The notes: generated by a model not told the origin, from the sequence alone. Shown: positions 1 through 7,518, counted from the stretch's first letter. The stretch: DNA of 64,000 nt from Pseudomonadota bacterium (GCA_021324155.1 JAJPJQ010000037.1:123553-187552), one strand, 5' to 3'. Made by a program: numbers and translations.

Positions 1-746
1 GGGTTCCGTTTCAGAGCTGAAGATAAAGCGCTTAAAATGATGCCATCATGCGGATCGGTCGGAATCTCCAGAGCTTTCATCCCGAGGCTTTCGATCGATT
101 GCAGCGTCCCGTAGAAGGTCGGAGATTCTATGGCAATGATGTCCCCCGGTTTAGCGACCGCCCGCAGGCATAGATTAAGGGCCTCCATCGTTCCGTTGGT
201 CGTGACAATTTCTCGCTCGGATAATTTACAACCCGACTCCACTGATCTCTTCGCAATCTCATGCCTGAGCGGTCCATATCCGGGAGGAAAATCATAATTC
301 ACCGCTCGCTTCGGATCATTACGCGCTGCCGCCGCTAACAATTTCGTTAATCGTTTTACCGGTAGGTATTCCGAGCTTGGGGTTGAAAGACCCAACTGGA
401 CAACACCTGGATCATGGGATGCGAGAAATACTTGAGTGACTAATTCGTTGACGCTTACTTGAGTTACGACTCGAGAAGGATTCGATGGCTTGGGCTCCGG
501 CGGCATCTCACGGTTCATCTTGACGTAGAAACCCGACTGCGGTTTGGCCTCGATGCGATGATCGGCTTCGAGCGTCATATAAGCTTGGAGCACTGTCGAG
601 ATGCTGACCTTCATCTGCCCACTGAGCCGACGAATCGACGGCAGCCGTTCGCCCGGATGCAGGGTCCCCCGATCAATTAAATCCCGAATATGGATCGCCA
701 CTTGTTTATAAAGATAGTCCGAGGCGTGTGGTTCCTGCCGGTACAT
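1..746 (-). CDS. MocR/PdxR-type GntR-aminotransferase regulator (3' end cut off)
   Basis: The first 248 codons are inside the window; the gene runs off the left edge. Residues about 10-75 form a GntR winged helix (YLYKQVAIHIRDLIDRG, then PGERLPSIRRL and SISTVLQAYMTLE). A linker follows, then the start of a fold-type I aminotransferase domain (NYDFPPGYGPLRHEIAKR, TTNGTMEALNLCLRAVAKPGD, ESPTFYG). This is the MocR layout: PLP-bound regulators, often of vitamin B6, GABA or amino-acid genes. The PLP lysine would lie outside the window. The ATG at 746 fits the family; an in-frame ATG at 824 would add 26 residues. Base composition is near 50 percent GC, lower than genes to the right. The target is unknown but could be the divergent gene at 1048. 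Confidence 0.85.
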   Translation of the reverse strand, partial: MYRQEPHASDYLYKQVAIHIRDLIDRGTLHPGERLPSIRRLSGQMKVSISTVLQAYMTLEADHRIEAKPQSGFYVKMNREMPPEPKPSNPSRVVTQVSVNELVTQVFLASHDPGVVQLGLSTPSSEYLPVKRLTKLLAAAARNDPKRAVNYDFPPGYGPLRHEIAKRSVESGCKLSEREIVTTNGTMEALNLCLRAVAKPGDIIAIESPTFYGTLQSIESLGMKALEIPTDPHDGIILSALSSALKRN

Positions 747-808
747 AACTTCGATTCTAAGCCTCTCCTGCAGAGTTCTGCAGATACAATAATCAGCTAA
801 AAGCTGCG

Positions 809-868
809 GTACAGTTGCTGACATACTTGAACTGTTATGGCCACAATTTTCAATACCTGAATCTGTAC
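809..868. promoter_or_regulatory. Paired CTGTAC sites, possible MocR operator
   Basis: GTACAG (809-814) and its complement CTGTAC (863-868) lie 54 bp apart, about five helical turns, in the divergent region upstream of the regulator start at 746. If translation begins at 824 the first site would be inside the gene. MocR regulators commonly bind spaced repeats near their own promoter; assigning these copies is inference. Confidence 0.3.
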
Positions 869-869
869 T

Positions 870-902
870 GCAATGCGAAGATTGAAGTATTTTTCGCATT
901 GC
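870..902. repeat. Perfect 10-bp inverted repeat
   Basis: GCAATGCGAA (870-879) and TTCGCATTGC (893-902) are exact reverse complements with a 13-base AT-rich spacer. No T-run follows on either strand, so an operator is more likely than a terminator. It sits between the regulator gene and the gene at 1048. Confidence 0.5.
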
Positions 903-1047
903 TTTGAAAGCAATTTTTCACACTGAGGACTGTGGAATTAGTCTCATATGCCGGTGCTATCGGTCGCCTGTTTCCGACACGGCTCACCGATGGTTTTGCC
1001 AAAGCTTACGAATGATACTATTTTCAAATAAAACCCGGCAGAGAACG

Positions 1048-1335
1048 ATGAGTAGCAGCGCAAATGACAATCGGCCTTTATTTGCTTACGGCCACGCTGC
1101 GATAGCACGTTGGACGGATCCGAAAGGTGAAAGACGGGTTTATCTGATCGCGCGAAGTGATGGTCTTTTTAGCTTCTGGGGCGAGTATTTCAGCAATGAT
1201 CCTGAAGAAATGTGTTGGCTTCCGGAGAATGTTCGCGGGGGTAAATACGATTCAGAGGAAACGGCGGTGAAAGAGATACATGCGGCCTATCCTTGGTCAC
1301 GGAACTTATTAAGGGAAACCTGGCCTAGAAAGTAA
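1048..1335 (+). CDS. Hypothetical protein, 95 aa
   Basis: I do not recognise this family. The ATG at 1048 (MSSSANDNRPLFAYGH) is chosen because it follows a purine-rich GAGAACG stretch; the frame is open back to 904 but the upstream residues look non-coding. The protein is soluble and aromatic-rich (IARSDGLFSFWGEYF, EEMCWLPENV, AAYPWSRNLL) with no signal peptide or membrane segment. Like the regulator to its left, it is AT-richer than the genes that follow, suggesting both belong to one acquired or older patch. The dyads at 809-902 probably contain its promoter. Confidence 0.55.
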   Translation: MSSSANDNRPLFAYGHAAIARWTDPKGERRVYLIARSDGLFSFWGEYFSNDPEEMCWLPENVRGGKYDSEETAVKEIHAAYPWSRNLLRETWPRK

Positions 1336-1340
1336 ATCCC

Positions 1341-2273
1341 TCAATTCCCCGTCACACTATCCACCCGCTTAAACATCTCTCTCAATCTCCCCGCCACATC
1401 ATCCGGCAGCGGGGGCTTGTTGATGGATTCGATGTTCTGCTTCAAGTGCTCGGCGCTGCCGGTGCCGGTCAAGATGACGTGCGCGCCGGGCTGGTAGCGG
1501 CAGAAGCGGTAGGCGGCGTCGACGAAGCTCGACGCCTTGCCCGGGCCGACGGCGAAGGCGAGCGGATCGTCGCCGTCGTAGTCGATCAATTTTTTTTGCT
1601 TGAGCTCGGCGCAGACCTCGCGCAGCCGCTTGGGGTTGCTGAAGGCTTTGCGCTCGGCGAACATGACGAGCGTGCCGACGTCTTTGGCGAGCGTCTTGGG
1701 AAAGACGGCGCGGGCCGCCGACTGGTTCAAAATATTGAAGCCGACCATGATCACGTCCCAGTGATTTTCCGGCACGCCGCGCGCGAGCATCCGGTGCGTC
1801 ATGTCGTCGACGAACGCCTCGCTGACCGCGATAAAGCGGATCTTTCCCTCGTCGCGGAGCTTCACGAGCACCGGCAGGACGTTTTTCACCGCGAAGTCGT
1901 ACTCCGACGGCTCGACGCCGTGGACGTGGTAGACGTCGATGTAATCGGTCCCCATGAGTCGTAGGCTCTGCTCGATGCTGCAGCGCGTCTCGCCTTCGGG
2001 GTCCTTCGGGTCGTCGAGCGGAAATTTTTTTTTCGTCGAAATGACGACCTTGTCGCGCGGCATGCCCTTGAGCGCGCGGCCGACGACGCCTTCGGTGCCG
2101 TAGACTTCCGCGGTGTCGAGGAAGTTGACGCCGAGATCGAACGCGCGGCGGATGATGCCGGCGCACTGCTCTTCCGAGGCGCCGTCGCGCATGCCGAGGC
2201 GGCTCGGCCCGCCGCAGCCGAGCCCGGCGACGGAGACCTTGAGGCCGGTACGGCCGAGTTTCACATAATCCAT
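1341..2273 (-). CDS. Aldo/keto reductase, 310 aa
   Basis: NAD(P)H-dependent carbonyl reductase or alcohol dehydrogenase with a TIM barrel. The family tetrad is visible: Asp53 and Tyr58 (NFLDTAEVYGT), Lys81 (ISTK) and His118 (YIDVYHVHG). The N-terminus MDYVKLGRTGLKVSVAGLGCGG is typical for full-length members. It is probably cytosolic. The substrate cannot be read from sequence. It is a single gene followed downstream, across 5 bp, by the convergent end of the 1048 gene; its upstream side holds palindromic repeats. Confidence 0.9.
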   Translation of the reverse strand: MDYVKLGRTGLKVSVAGLGCGGPSRLGMRDGASEEQCAGIIRRAFDLGVNFLDTAEVYGTEGVVGRALKGMPRDKVVISTKKKFPLDDPKDPEGETRCSIEQSLRLMGTDYIDVYHVHGVEPSEYDFAVKNVLPVLVKLRDEGKIRFIAVSEAFVDDMTHRMLARGVPENHWDVIMVGFNILNQSAARAVFPKTLAKDVGTLVMFAERKAFSNPKRLREVCAELKQKKLIDYDGDDPLAFAVGPGKASSFVDAAYRFCRYQPGAHVILTGTGSAEHLKQNIESINKPPLPDDVAGRLREMFKRVDSVTGN

Positions 2274-2290
2274 AAATTAATCTAAGAGCG

Positions 2291-2422
2291 CTTCGACAAG
2301 CTCAGGGCGAACGGAAAAACACGCAACAAACAACATTCACCTCCCCCTTGCCCCCTCCTTCGTAAGGAGGGGGCATCGGAAGGGCCGGCTCCCGTCTTTC
2401 ATCTCCCCTTAACAAGGGGAGA
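2291..2422. repeat. Intergenic palindromic repeat block
   Basis: Three units lie between two minus-strand genes. At 2291-2314 is a word beginning CTTCGACAAGCTCAGG and ending GAACGG, a dispersed motif common in many bacteria. CCCCCTCCTT/AAGGAGGGGG (2351-2360, 2364-2373) is a perfect 10-bp stem with a CGT loop. TCTCCCCTT/AAGGGGAGA (2402-2410, 2414-2422) is a perfect 9-bp stem. A related copy occurs at 4294-4398. No T-run marks either hairpin as a canonical terminator. Confidence 0.75.
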
Positions 2423-2474
2423 CCGAGAGGGGTCGCGTTTCCGTCATCCGTCATTCCCTCGAAGGGCGGGAAGG

Positions 2475-2927
2475 TCAATCCCTCTCCACCCTGATCCCCA
2501 GCACCTCGCCCCGCGCGCACACTTCTCCCCCGGCGGACAGCGTGCACTCGACCCAGGCCTTGCGGCCTTCGAGCTTTTTGATCCGCGCGCGCAATTCCAA
2601 TTCGCCGTCGATCGGCGTCGGCTTGAGATACGACACGCTGAGATTGCCGGTGACGTAGCCGATATGCGGCGCGCTGCCGATCGCGCGGCCTTCGTCTTTG
2701 TACGCGCGCGCGACGGCGAGGTTCAGACTGTGGCAGTCGATCAGCGTCGCGATCACGCCGCCGTTGACGATCTCCTTCCGCCCGCCGCACTGGTGCGGCG
2801 CCGCGCGCCAGCGGCACACCGCCGCGTCGCCGTCCCAAAACGATTTTATCCGGAATCCCTGCGCATTGTCGGCGCCGCAGCCGTAGCAGTGGAGCACGGC
2901 GCCCTGGTCCTGGAACGATCGCTCCAC
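2475..2927 (-). CDS. Hotdog-fold thioesterase (PaaI/4HBT type), 150 aa
   Basis: Predicted acyl-CoA thioesterase. LHCYGCGADNAQGFRIKSFW near the N-terminus and NGGVIATLIDCHSLNLAV on the central helix are hallmarks of the 4HBT hotdog family, followed by VSYLKPTPIDGELELRARI. The reading frame stays open far upstream, but there it only shadows msrB; the GTG at 2927, 11 bases after the msrB stop, is the best start. No good Shine-Dalgarno is visible, so coupling to msrB translation is plausible. Substrate unknown. Confidence 0.8.
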   Translation of the reverse strand: MERSFQDQGAVLHCYGCGADNAQGFRIKSFWDGDAAVCRWRAAPHQCGGRKEIVNGGVIATLIDCHSLNLAVARAYKDEGRAIGSAPHIGYVTGNLSVSYLKPTPIDGELELRARIKKLEGRKAWVECTLSAGGEVCARGEVLGIRVERD

Positions 2928-2938
2928 GCGGCCCGCGT

Positions 2939-3334
2939 TCAGCTTTTCTTGAGCTTCAGCGACGCCGAGTTGATGCAGTAGCGCTCGCCGGTCGGCTGCG
3001 GCCCGTCGTCGAAGACGTGGCCCAGGTGCGCGCCGCAGCGGCTGCACATCGCCTCGGTGCGGACCATGCCGTAGCTGCGGTCGGTCTCGGTCTCGACCTT
3101 CTCGGGATCGATCGGCTGCCAGAAGCTCGGCCAGCCGGTGCCGGAGTCGAATTTCGTGTCCGAGCTGAACAGCTCGTTGCCGCAGCATGCGCACAGATAG
3201 GTCCCCTTGTCGTGCGTGTTCCAGTAAGCGCCGGTGAACGCGCGCTCGGTCCCCTTCTCGCGGCAGACATGGTACTGCTCCGGCGTCAGCTCTTTTTTCC
3301 ATTCGGCTTCGGATTTTTGAATCTTCTCGCTCAT
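2939..3334 (-). CDS. msrB: Peptide-methionine (R)-S-oxide reductase MsrB, 131 aa
   Basis: Reduces the R-epimer of methionine sulfoxide in proteins, using thioredoxin. Two zinc CxxC pairs are present (Cys48/Cys51 and Cys97/Cys100), and the catalytic cysteine is Cys120 in [10 protein letters not shown]. Core motifs [13 protein letters not shown] and [13 protein letters not shown] are intact. It is full length for a stand-alone, cytosolic MsrB. Some relatives use selenocysteine at this position; here the codon is cysteine. It is flanked by yajQ upstream (8 bp) and a thioesterase downstream. Confidence 0.97.
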   Translation of the reverse strand: MSEKIQKSEAEWKKELTPEQYHVCREKGTERAFTGAYWNTHDKGTYLCACCGNELFSSDTKFDSGTGWPSFWQPIDPEKVETETDRSYGMVRTEAMCSRCGAHLGHVFDDGPQPTGERYCINSASLKLKKS

Positions 3335-3342
3335 TGCGCCTC

Positions 3343-3834
3343 CTAGCTCGTCATATTGACGAATTGCAGCGGGATGCCCAGGTTCGCCGCGCGCACGGCC
3401 TTGATCACGCTCTGGAGATCGTCGATCTTCTTGCCGGTCACGCGCACCTGCTCGCCCTGGATCGCCGCCTGCACTTTCAAATTGAGCCCCTTGACGACTT
3501 TCACGATCGCGCGCGCGGTGTCGGAGTCGACGCCTTCCTTGATCGCGATCTCGCGCTGGATCATGCCGCGCGCCGTCGGCTCTATCGCCTTCGCGTCGAG
3601 CGACTTGGGGTCGATCTTGCGTCGGACGGCGTTCTCGATCAGCGACTCCTGGACCGCGCGCATCTTCATCTCGTCCTCGGTGACGACGCGGATCTTCTTC
3701 TCCTTCTTATCGAGGTTGATCTCGGTCTTCGATTCGCGGAAGTCGTAGCGCGTGAGGATCGTCTTGCGCGCGACGTTGACCGCGTTGTCGACCTCCTGCA
3801 AGTCCACCCGGCTCACGATGTCGAAAGACGGCAT
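3343..3834 (-). CDS. yajQ: YajQ family nucleotide-binding protein, 163 aa
   Basis: Full-length member of the UPF0234/DUF520 family. [20 protein letters not shown] at the start, [42 protein letters not shown] and [21 protein letters not shown] are family hallmarks. YajQ proteins bind nucleotides; some bind cyclic di-GMP and act with transcription factors. The role here is not defined. It is the first gene of a minus-strand yajQ-msrB-thioesterase run and is divergent from the AhpD-like gene. Confidence 0.95.
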   Translation of the reverse strand: MPSFDIVSRVDLQEVDNAVNVARKTILTRYDFRESKTEINLDKKEKKIRVVTEDEMKMRAVQESLIENAVRRKIDPKSLDAKAIEPTARGMIQREIAIKEGVDSDTARAIVKVVKGLNLKVQAAIQGEQVRVTGKKIDDLQSVIKAVRAANLGIPLQFVNMTS

Positions 3835-3959
3835 AGGCGAGTCCTTTCCGGTTTTCTCTATTCTGAACGGCGCCGGCGCGGATTGTCAACCGGTCGAAGC
3901 CGTTGTCTGCGCGCGCTTCAGCGGGTATGATCCCCGGACATTTATTCAAAGGAGCATTC

Positions 3960-4289
3960 ATGGCCGAGCATTATCACGACGATCCCAAGAACCTGCGCAA
4001 GCTGCGCCAGCTCAAGCCCGAGCTGTTCGCCTCGTTCATCGATTTCGACCGGAAGGTCTTCGAGGCCGGCGCGCTCGACTTAAAGACGAAGGAGATTATC
4101 GCCGTCGCCGCGGCGCACGTGACGCGCTGCCCCTACTGCATCGACGCGCACACCAAGCGCGCGCAGAAGGCGGGCGCGTCGGAGGCGGAGATCGCCGAGG
4201 CGGCCTTCGTCGCGATGGCGCTCGCCGCCGGCGCGCCGTTCGCGCACGCCGCGATCGCGATGGGCGCGCTGGAGGGGAAAAAAGAATAA
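3960..4289 (+). CDS. AhpD-like carboxymuconolactone decarboxylase family protein, 109 aa
   Basis: Small all-helical protein with the AhpD redox motif C57-P-Y-C60 followed by His64 (RCPYCIDAHTK), the signature of peroxidase-type members of the CMD family. Both cysteines are ordinary codons. The ATG at 3960 is preceded by a clear AAAGGAG. The C-terminal helix (EAAFVAMALAAGAPFAHAAIAMG) is typical. Likely function is disulfide-based peroxide or alkyl hydroperoxide detoxification; the reductant partner is not evident nearby. Confidence 0.88.
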   Translation: MAEHYHDDPKNLRKLRQLKPELFASFIDFDRKVFEAGALDLKTKEIIAVAAAHVTRCPYCIDAHTKRAQKAGASEAEIAEAAFVAMALAAGAPFAHAAIAMGALEGKKE

Positions 4290-4293
4290 CCGT

Positions 4294-4398
4294 TCACCTC
4301 CCCCCCTCGCCCCTCCTTCGTAAGGAGAGGGAATCGGACGCGTGAGCGGAGACCCGTTTAATCCCCTCGTTTCTAAGGAGTGGTTGGGGGGGTAGTTT
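4294..4398. repeat. Second copy of palindromic repeat block
   Basis: Sits between two convergent genes. It shares TTCACCTCCCCC and CCTCCTTCGTAAGGAG with the block at 2291-2422, then continues with a degenerate second arm (CCCCTCGTTTCTAAGGAG). Placement at convergent 3' ends suits a bidirectional terminator or REP-like element. Confidence 0.65.
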
Positions 4399-4418
4399 TT
4401 CGCTCGGGCGCGTTTGTG

Positions 4419-4748
4419 TCAAAGCGCCGCGTCGGCCTTGGCGGCGAAGACGAAGTCGCTCTCCGTCAGGCCGTCGATCTTGTGCGTCCAGACGGTGAGC
4501 TTTACTTTGCCCCAGGCGAGATAGATGTCCGGATGGTGCCCCTGCTTTTCCGCCATCTCGCCGACGCGGTTGGTGAAGTCGAGCGCCTCGCGGAAATTCT
4601 TGAATGAATAATCTTTCTCGAGATGATGCTCGCCGACGACTTTCCAGTCGCCGCCCAGCTTCGATTGTAAATCTGTCAGCTCCTTGCCTTTGAGCGGCGG
4701 CACGCCGCCGCGGCACGGGACGCATTCCTTTGCGGCCAATTCGCTCAT
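4419..4748 (-). CDS. phhB: Pterin-4a-carbinolamine dehydratase, 109 aa
   Basis: Dehydrates 4a-hydroxytetrahydrobiopterin in the regeneration cycle of aromatic amino-acid hydroxylases, or plays a related role in pterin metabolism. The motif GHHPDIYLAWGKVKLTVWTH places His71-His72 and His89 in the active site, and FREALDFTNRVGEMAE is the dimer helix. The ATG at 4748 has an ideal GGAGGTAGCT leader. It is the last gene of a compact minus run with two small membrane proteins and a DUF983 protein. The N-terminal ECVPCRGGVPPL is also typical of the family. Confidence 0.93.
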   Translation of the reverse strand: MSELAAKECVPCRGGVPPLKGKELTDLQSKLGGDWKVVGEHHLEKDYSFKNFREALDFTNRVGEMAEKQGHHPDIYLAWGKVKLTVWTHKIDGLTESDFVFAAKADAAL

Positions 4749-4771
4749 AGCTACCTCCAATCTTCCGGAAA

Positions 4772-4942
4772 CTAAAACGCTCCCGAAAGCAAAAATGCGG
4801 CCAGCACCAAAATCGCCGCGGCGGCGAGCGCCCACGCGTGAATTCTAAATGCGTCGCGCCGCACCTGCGCCGCGGCTGCGTCGTCGGAAATCTTCTCTTC
4901 GCCCCGGTCCAGGTTGCACGCGCCGCGTGCAGCGAGGCGCAC
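4772..4942 (-). CDS. Small single-span membrane protein, 56 aa
   Basis: Starts with GTG at 4942, directly after the stop of the 63-aa gene, and ends 23 bases before phhB. The N-terminal half is charged and soluble (NLDRGEEKISDDAAAAQVRR), followed by one hydrophobic helix (WALAAAAILVLAAFLLSGAF) reaching the C-terminus, a tail-anchored layout. I recognise no family. Gene packing and reading-frame continuity support coding; absence of a Shine-Dalgarno suggests translational coupling. Confidence 0.55.
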   Translation of the reverse strand: MRLAARGACNLDRGEEKISDDAAAAQVRRDAFRIHAWALAAAAILVLAAFLLSGAF

Positions 4943-5134
4943 TCAGTTCCTGCCGCGGTATTCGAGCAATCCCAATGCCGCGAGCCAAAACGGGACGAAA
5001 AGCACGAGCAGCCAGGCGCCGCGCACGTGAAACCAAAAAAAGATCGCCGCCAGCGTGATTCCGATGACAAGCAGCGTCGCGCCGAAAACCAATCGCTTGC
5101 GCGTTTCGATCGCGCCGAGATTTCCTATCGTCAT
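4943..5134 (-). CDS. Small two-span membrane protein, 63 aa
   Basis: The ATG at 5134 overlaps the DUF983 stop as ATGA, indicating translational coupling. The sequence has a short polar N-terminus (MTIGNLGAIETRKR), two hydrophobic helices (LVFGATLLVIGITLAAIFFW and AWLLVLFVPFWLAALGLL) and ends in EYRGRN. Family not recognised. With its neighbours it forms a four-gene unit: DUF983, two tiny membrane proteins, pterin dehydratase. Confidence 0.7.
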   Translation of the reverse strand: MTIGNLGAIETRKRLVFGATLLVIGITLAAIFFWFHVRGAWLLVLFVPFWLAALGLLEYRGRN

Positions 5135-5550
5135 CGCGCCCCCTGTTTGGGAATCGATTTGAGCCAGCGGTCGTCGCCGGGATCGAGCAGGTGCGACACG
5201 GCGAGCCAGAGGCTCCGCGAGTGGCGGAAAAAAAGCAGCGGGAAGGCGACAACGAACACGCCCCAGAAAATAAATTGATGCGTGAGCGTCGCGCCGTAGC
5301 GGTCGAGAAGAAAATATCCCGGCATCGCGATCAGCACCGTCACGGCGTAATTGACGTAGATCGCGCCGACGAAAAAGCCCTGCTCGCGCTCGAAGCGCAG
5401 CCGGCAGAACGAGCACTCCGTATTCATGTGAAAAAACCCGTCGAACATCTCGCCCACGCCGCAGCGCGGGCAGCGAAGTCTCAGCGCCGCGCCGAGCGTC
5501 GGTAAAGGCCGGGGCCGCGGCGGCTTATGCGGGCGGCTGGTCTTGGCCAT
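5131..5550 (-). CDS. DUF983 family membrane protein, 139 aa
   Basis: The N-terminal cytoplasmic part holds a four-cysteine zinc-ribbon-like motif (LRCPRCGVGEMF and ECSFCRLRF: Cys27, Cys30, Cys46, Cys49). Two transmembrane helices follow (FFVGAIYVNYAVTVLIAM and FIFWGVFVVAFPLLFF). This is the DUF983 pattern, often found near cytochrome oxidase assembly genes in Proteobacteria, though none are adjacent here. It heads the unit that overlaps the 63-aa gene by 4 bp. Molecular function unknown. Confidence 0.88.
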   Translation of the reverse strand: MAKTSRPHKPPRPRPLPTLGAALRLRCPRCGVGEMFDGFFHMNTECSFCRLRFEREQGFFVGAIYVNYAVTVLIAMPGYFLLDRYGATLTHQFIFWGVFVVAFPLLFFRHSRSLWLAVSHLLDPGDDRWLKSIPKQGAR

Positions 5551-5559
5551 GGCGGTTCT

Positions 5560-6447
5560 CTAGAGCTGGTCGACGGTATATCCCTGCGCCTTGAGCCCCT
5601 CGATGAGCCCTTCCCTGCCGGCCAAATGGCCGGCGCCGACGATCACGAAATAGGTTTCATCGCCTTTGAGATAGCCGTTGATTTTCGGCAGCCAGCTGCG
5701 GTTGCGCTCGACGATGACGCGCTGGTAGACCTCGGGGTACTCGCGCATGCCCTGGAGCAGCGTGGAATCGAGCGTCTTCAGATCGCCCGCGGACCAGGCC
5801 TTGACGATCGTGTTGACGCCCGCGCGCATCGTATCGGAGGTGCGCACGGTCTGGAGCAGCATGAGGTCCTGGACGAAGTCCGGCATCTTATTCAGCACCT
5901 CGAGCTGGGTCTCGAAGGTTTCGAGCGCGACAGTTTTCTTATTCGTCTCTTTGGCCTTCCGAAAGAAGTACTGATCGACGCCGTAGCCAGGATCGAAGCC
6001 CATCGACTGCATCGAGCGGGCGATGATCATGTTGGAGACAAACCAGGGCTTGAAGGCCTTGAAGACGCCGATGTCGAGCCCGAGCTGATTGAGCTTATCG
6101 GCGGTCAGTTGATAGGTATTCTCCGAGACGTGCTGTTGCAGCGTCGTCTTGTCGGGATAGGCGGCCTTGGCGACGAGCAGATGCTGCGCCTCGTCGCCCT
6201 TGGTGCTGTCGAGGTCCATCTCGAAGACGACCGTTTTGGCGTCTTTGAACGCGGATTCGATCGCCGGATCGAGAGGATAGCTCTGCGCCTTGAGGTAATG
6301 AATCGAGCCCAGCAGATAGACGACGTTCGTCGCCGACTGAATTTTCCAGATCGGCCGCTTGCCCGCCTCGGGGGCGGCGGTCGCCGCGTAAAGAGACGCG
6401 GCCAAGTAAACGAAGGCAAAGGCGGCGAGGCGACGGGTTTTCCGCAA
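5560..6447 (-). CDS. TraB/GumN family protein, secreted, about 295 aa
   Basis: Motifs GSIH (near residue 47), a long helical middle, GFDPGYGVDQYFF and a terminal VIVGAGHLAGREG identify the TraB/GumN family, whose distant EreA/ChaN relatives include metal-dependent hydrolases. The N-terminus has a basic start and hydrophobic segment ending AATAA, so the mature protein is probably periplasmic. The TTG at 6447 is preferred because GGAG lies 9 bases upstream; an ATG at 6540 would add an unlikely 31-residue leader. Biochemical role is not known. It is followed after 9 bp by the DUF983 gene. Confidence 0.8.
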   Translation of the reverse strand: MRKTRRLAAFAFVYLAASLYAATAAPEAGKRPIWKIQSATNVVYLLGSIHYLKAQSYPLDPAIESAFKDAKTVVFEMDLDSTKGDEAQHLLVAKAAYPDKTTLQQHVSENTYQLTADKLNQLGLDIGVFKAFKPWFVSNMIIARSMQSMGFDPGYGVDQYFFRKAKETNKKTVALETFETQLEVLNKMPDFVQDLMLLQTVRTSDTMRAGVNTIVKAWSAGDLKTLDSTLLQGMREYPEVYQRVIVERNRSWLPKINGYLKGDETYFVIVGAGHLAGREGLIEGLKAQGYTVDQL

Positions 6448-6554
6448 GCAGCGTTTCTCCGATCTATACAAGATCAATTCCTTATAGCATCCGCGGCATG
6501 CGTTATACAGCGCCGCCCGTTGGCAGAGCGCCGCGAACATTGTATGGCTTAAGC

Positions 6555-7259
6555 GTGAAGCTCGACGGCAAAATCGCGCTGATTACCGGCGGCGGTCGCG
6601 GCATCGGCAAAGCCGTGGCGCTGGCCTATGCGCGCGCGAGCGCCAAGCTCGCGATCTGCGCGCGCACCGCGGGCGAGATCGAAGCGGCGGCGAAAGAGAT
6701 CCGCGCGCTCGGCGCGGAATGCCTCGCGCTTCCCTGCGACGTGGCGCAGGAGGACCAGGTCAAAAAGCTCGTGGACGAAGTCGTGAAAAAGTTCGGCCGG
6801 ATCGACGTGCTGATCAACAACGCCGGCGTGATGACCCGGCCCACGCCGGTCACGGAATACGACGCCAGCAAATGGGACTATACGATGGCGGTCAACCTGC
6901 GCGGGCCGTTTCTCATGGCGAAGGCGGTGCTGCCGGTGATGTTTAAAAACGGCGGCGGCTCGATCGTCAACGTCTCGTCGTCGATCGGCCGCGGCGCCTA
7001 TGCCAACTTCGCGGCGTACGGCGCGTCGAAATGGGGCCTGGAAGGATTCACCCAAATCCTCGCTGCCGAGGTCGGCGGCCGCAAGGTCCGCGTCAACTCG
7101 GTCGAGCCCGGCTACGTCGCCACCAAGCTCACCGGCTTTCACGGCAGCGCGCCCGAATCGGTGACCGAAGTGTTCGTGTTCCTCGGCAGCGACGAGGGCA
7201 GCCACGTGAGCGGCCACATGCTGAGCTCTTCGAGCTGGCGCTCGGAGCTCAAGAAATAG
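6555..7259 (+). CDS. Short-chain dehydrogenase/reductase, 234 aa
   Basis: Classical SDR: Rossmann glycine motif TGGGRGIG (11-18), NNAG (88-91), catalytic serine cluster around 141-143, and Tyr155-xxx-Lys159 (AAYGASK), with a C-terminal SDEGSHVSGH segment. The GTG at 6555 puts the usual KLDGKIALITGG at the N-terminus; an ATG at 6498 would add 19 residues. Neither start has a convincing Shine-Dalgarno. The loop after PGYVATKL is shorter than in many SDRs. It is an NAD(P)-dependent oxidoreductase of unknown substrate. Confidence 0.88.
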   Translation: MKLDGKIALITGGGRGIGKAVALAYARASAKLAICARTAGEIEAAAKEIRALGAECLALPCDVAQEDQVKKLVDEVVKKFGRIDVLINNAGVMTRPTPVTEYDASKWDYTMAVNLRGPFLMAKAVLPVMFKNGGGSIVNVSSSIGRGAYANFAAYGASKWGLEGFTQILAAEVGGRKVRVNSVEPGYVATKLTGFHGSAPESVTEVFVFLGSDEGSHVSGHMLSSSSWRSELKK

Positions 7260-7268
7260 CTATTTCTT
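7251..7268. repeat. 18-bp perfect palindrome at convergent stop codons
   Basis: AAGAAATAGCTATTTCTT is centred exactly between the SDR stop (TAG, 7257-7259) and the stop of the opposite-strand gene (7260-7262). A T-run (to 7272) follows on the plus strand. It may act as a compact terminator, or may simply result from both proteins ending in lysines. Confidence 0.5.
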
Positions 7269-7508
7269 TTTCAGGATGTCGAGCGCCGCGTTGGCGTTCT
7301 TCACGCCGTTGGCGTGATCGCCCGCGTCAAGGTTTTTCTGCGCCTCGTCGAGCAGGCCGCGCGCCTTATCGTGATCCGCCTTCGAGACCTTCGTGGTGCT
7401 CAGCAGCTCGCGGCCTTCTTTAATGAGCGGCGCGCAACGCGCGAAAACCGCGCCGTAAGAGCCCGCGAGCAGCGCCGCCGCCGCGATCGCGATGAAAAAT
7501 TTCTTCAT
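7260..7508 (-). CDS. Small secreted helical protein, 82 aa
   Basis: Begins with a clean Sec signal peptide (MKKFFIAIAAAALLAGSYGAVFA). The mature part is about 59 residues, charged and helical (EGRELLSTTKVSKADHDKARG, LLDEAQKNLDAGDHANGVKN), with one cysteine. It resembles generic small periplasmic metal-binding or TPR-like proteins but no family is certain. It is 10 bp downstream of the dienelactone hydrolase gene and likely cotranscribed with it. Confidence 0.75.
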   Translation of the reverse strand: MKKFFIAIAAAALLAGSYGAVFARCAPLIKEGRELLSTTKVSKADHDKARGLLDEAQKNLDAGDHANGVKNANAALDILKKK

Positions 7509-7518
7509 TACTTCTCCT

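Noticed and set aside
2475..3302. Single 275-aa frame covering the thioesterase and msrB
   Set aside because: Upstream of 2927 the frame only shadows msrB and gives arginine-rich nonsense; the conserved part starts at the thioesterase.
2939..4289. MsrB and AhpD-like proteins as additional selenoproteins
   Set aside because: Both have ordinary cysteine codons at the catalytic positions and no in-frame TGA.
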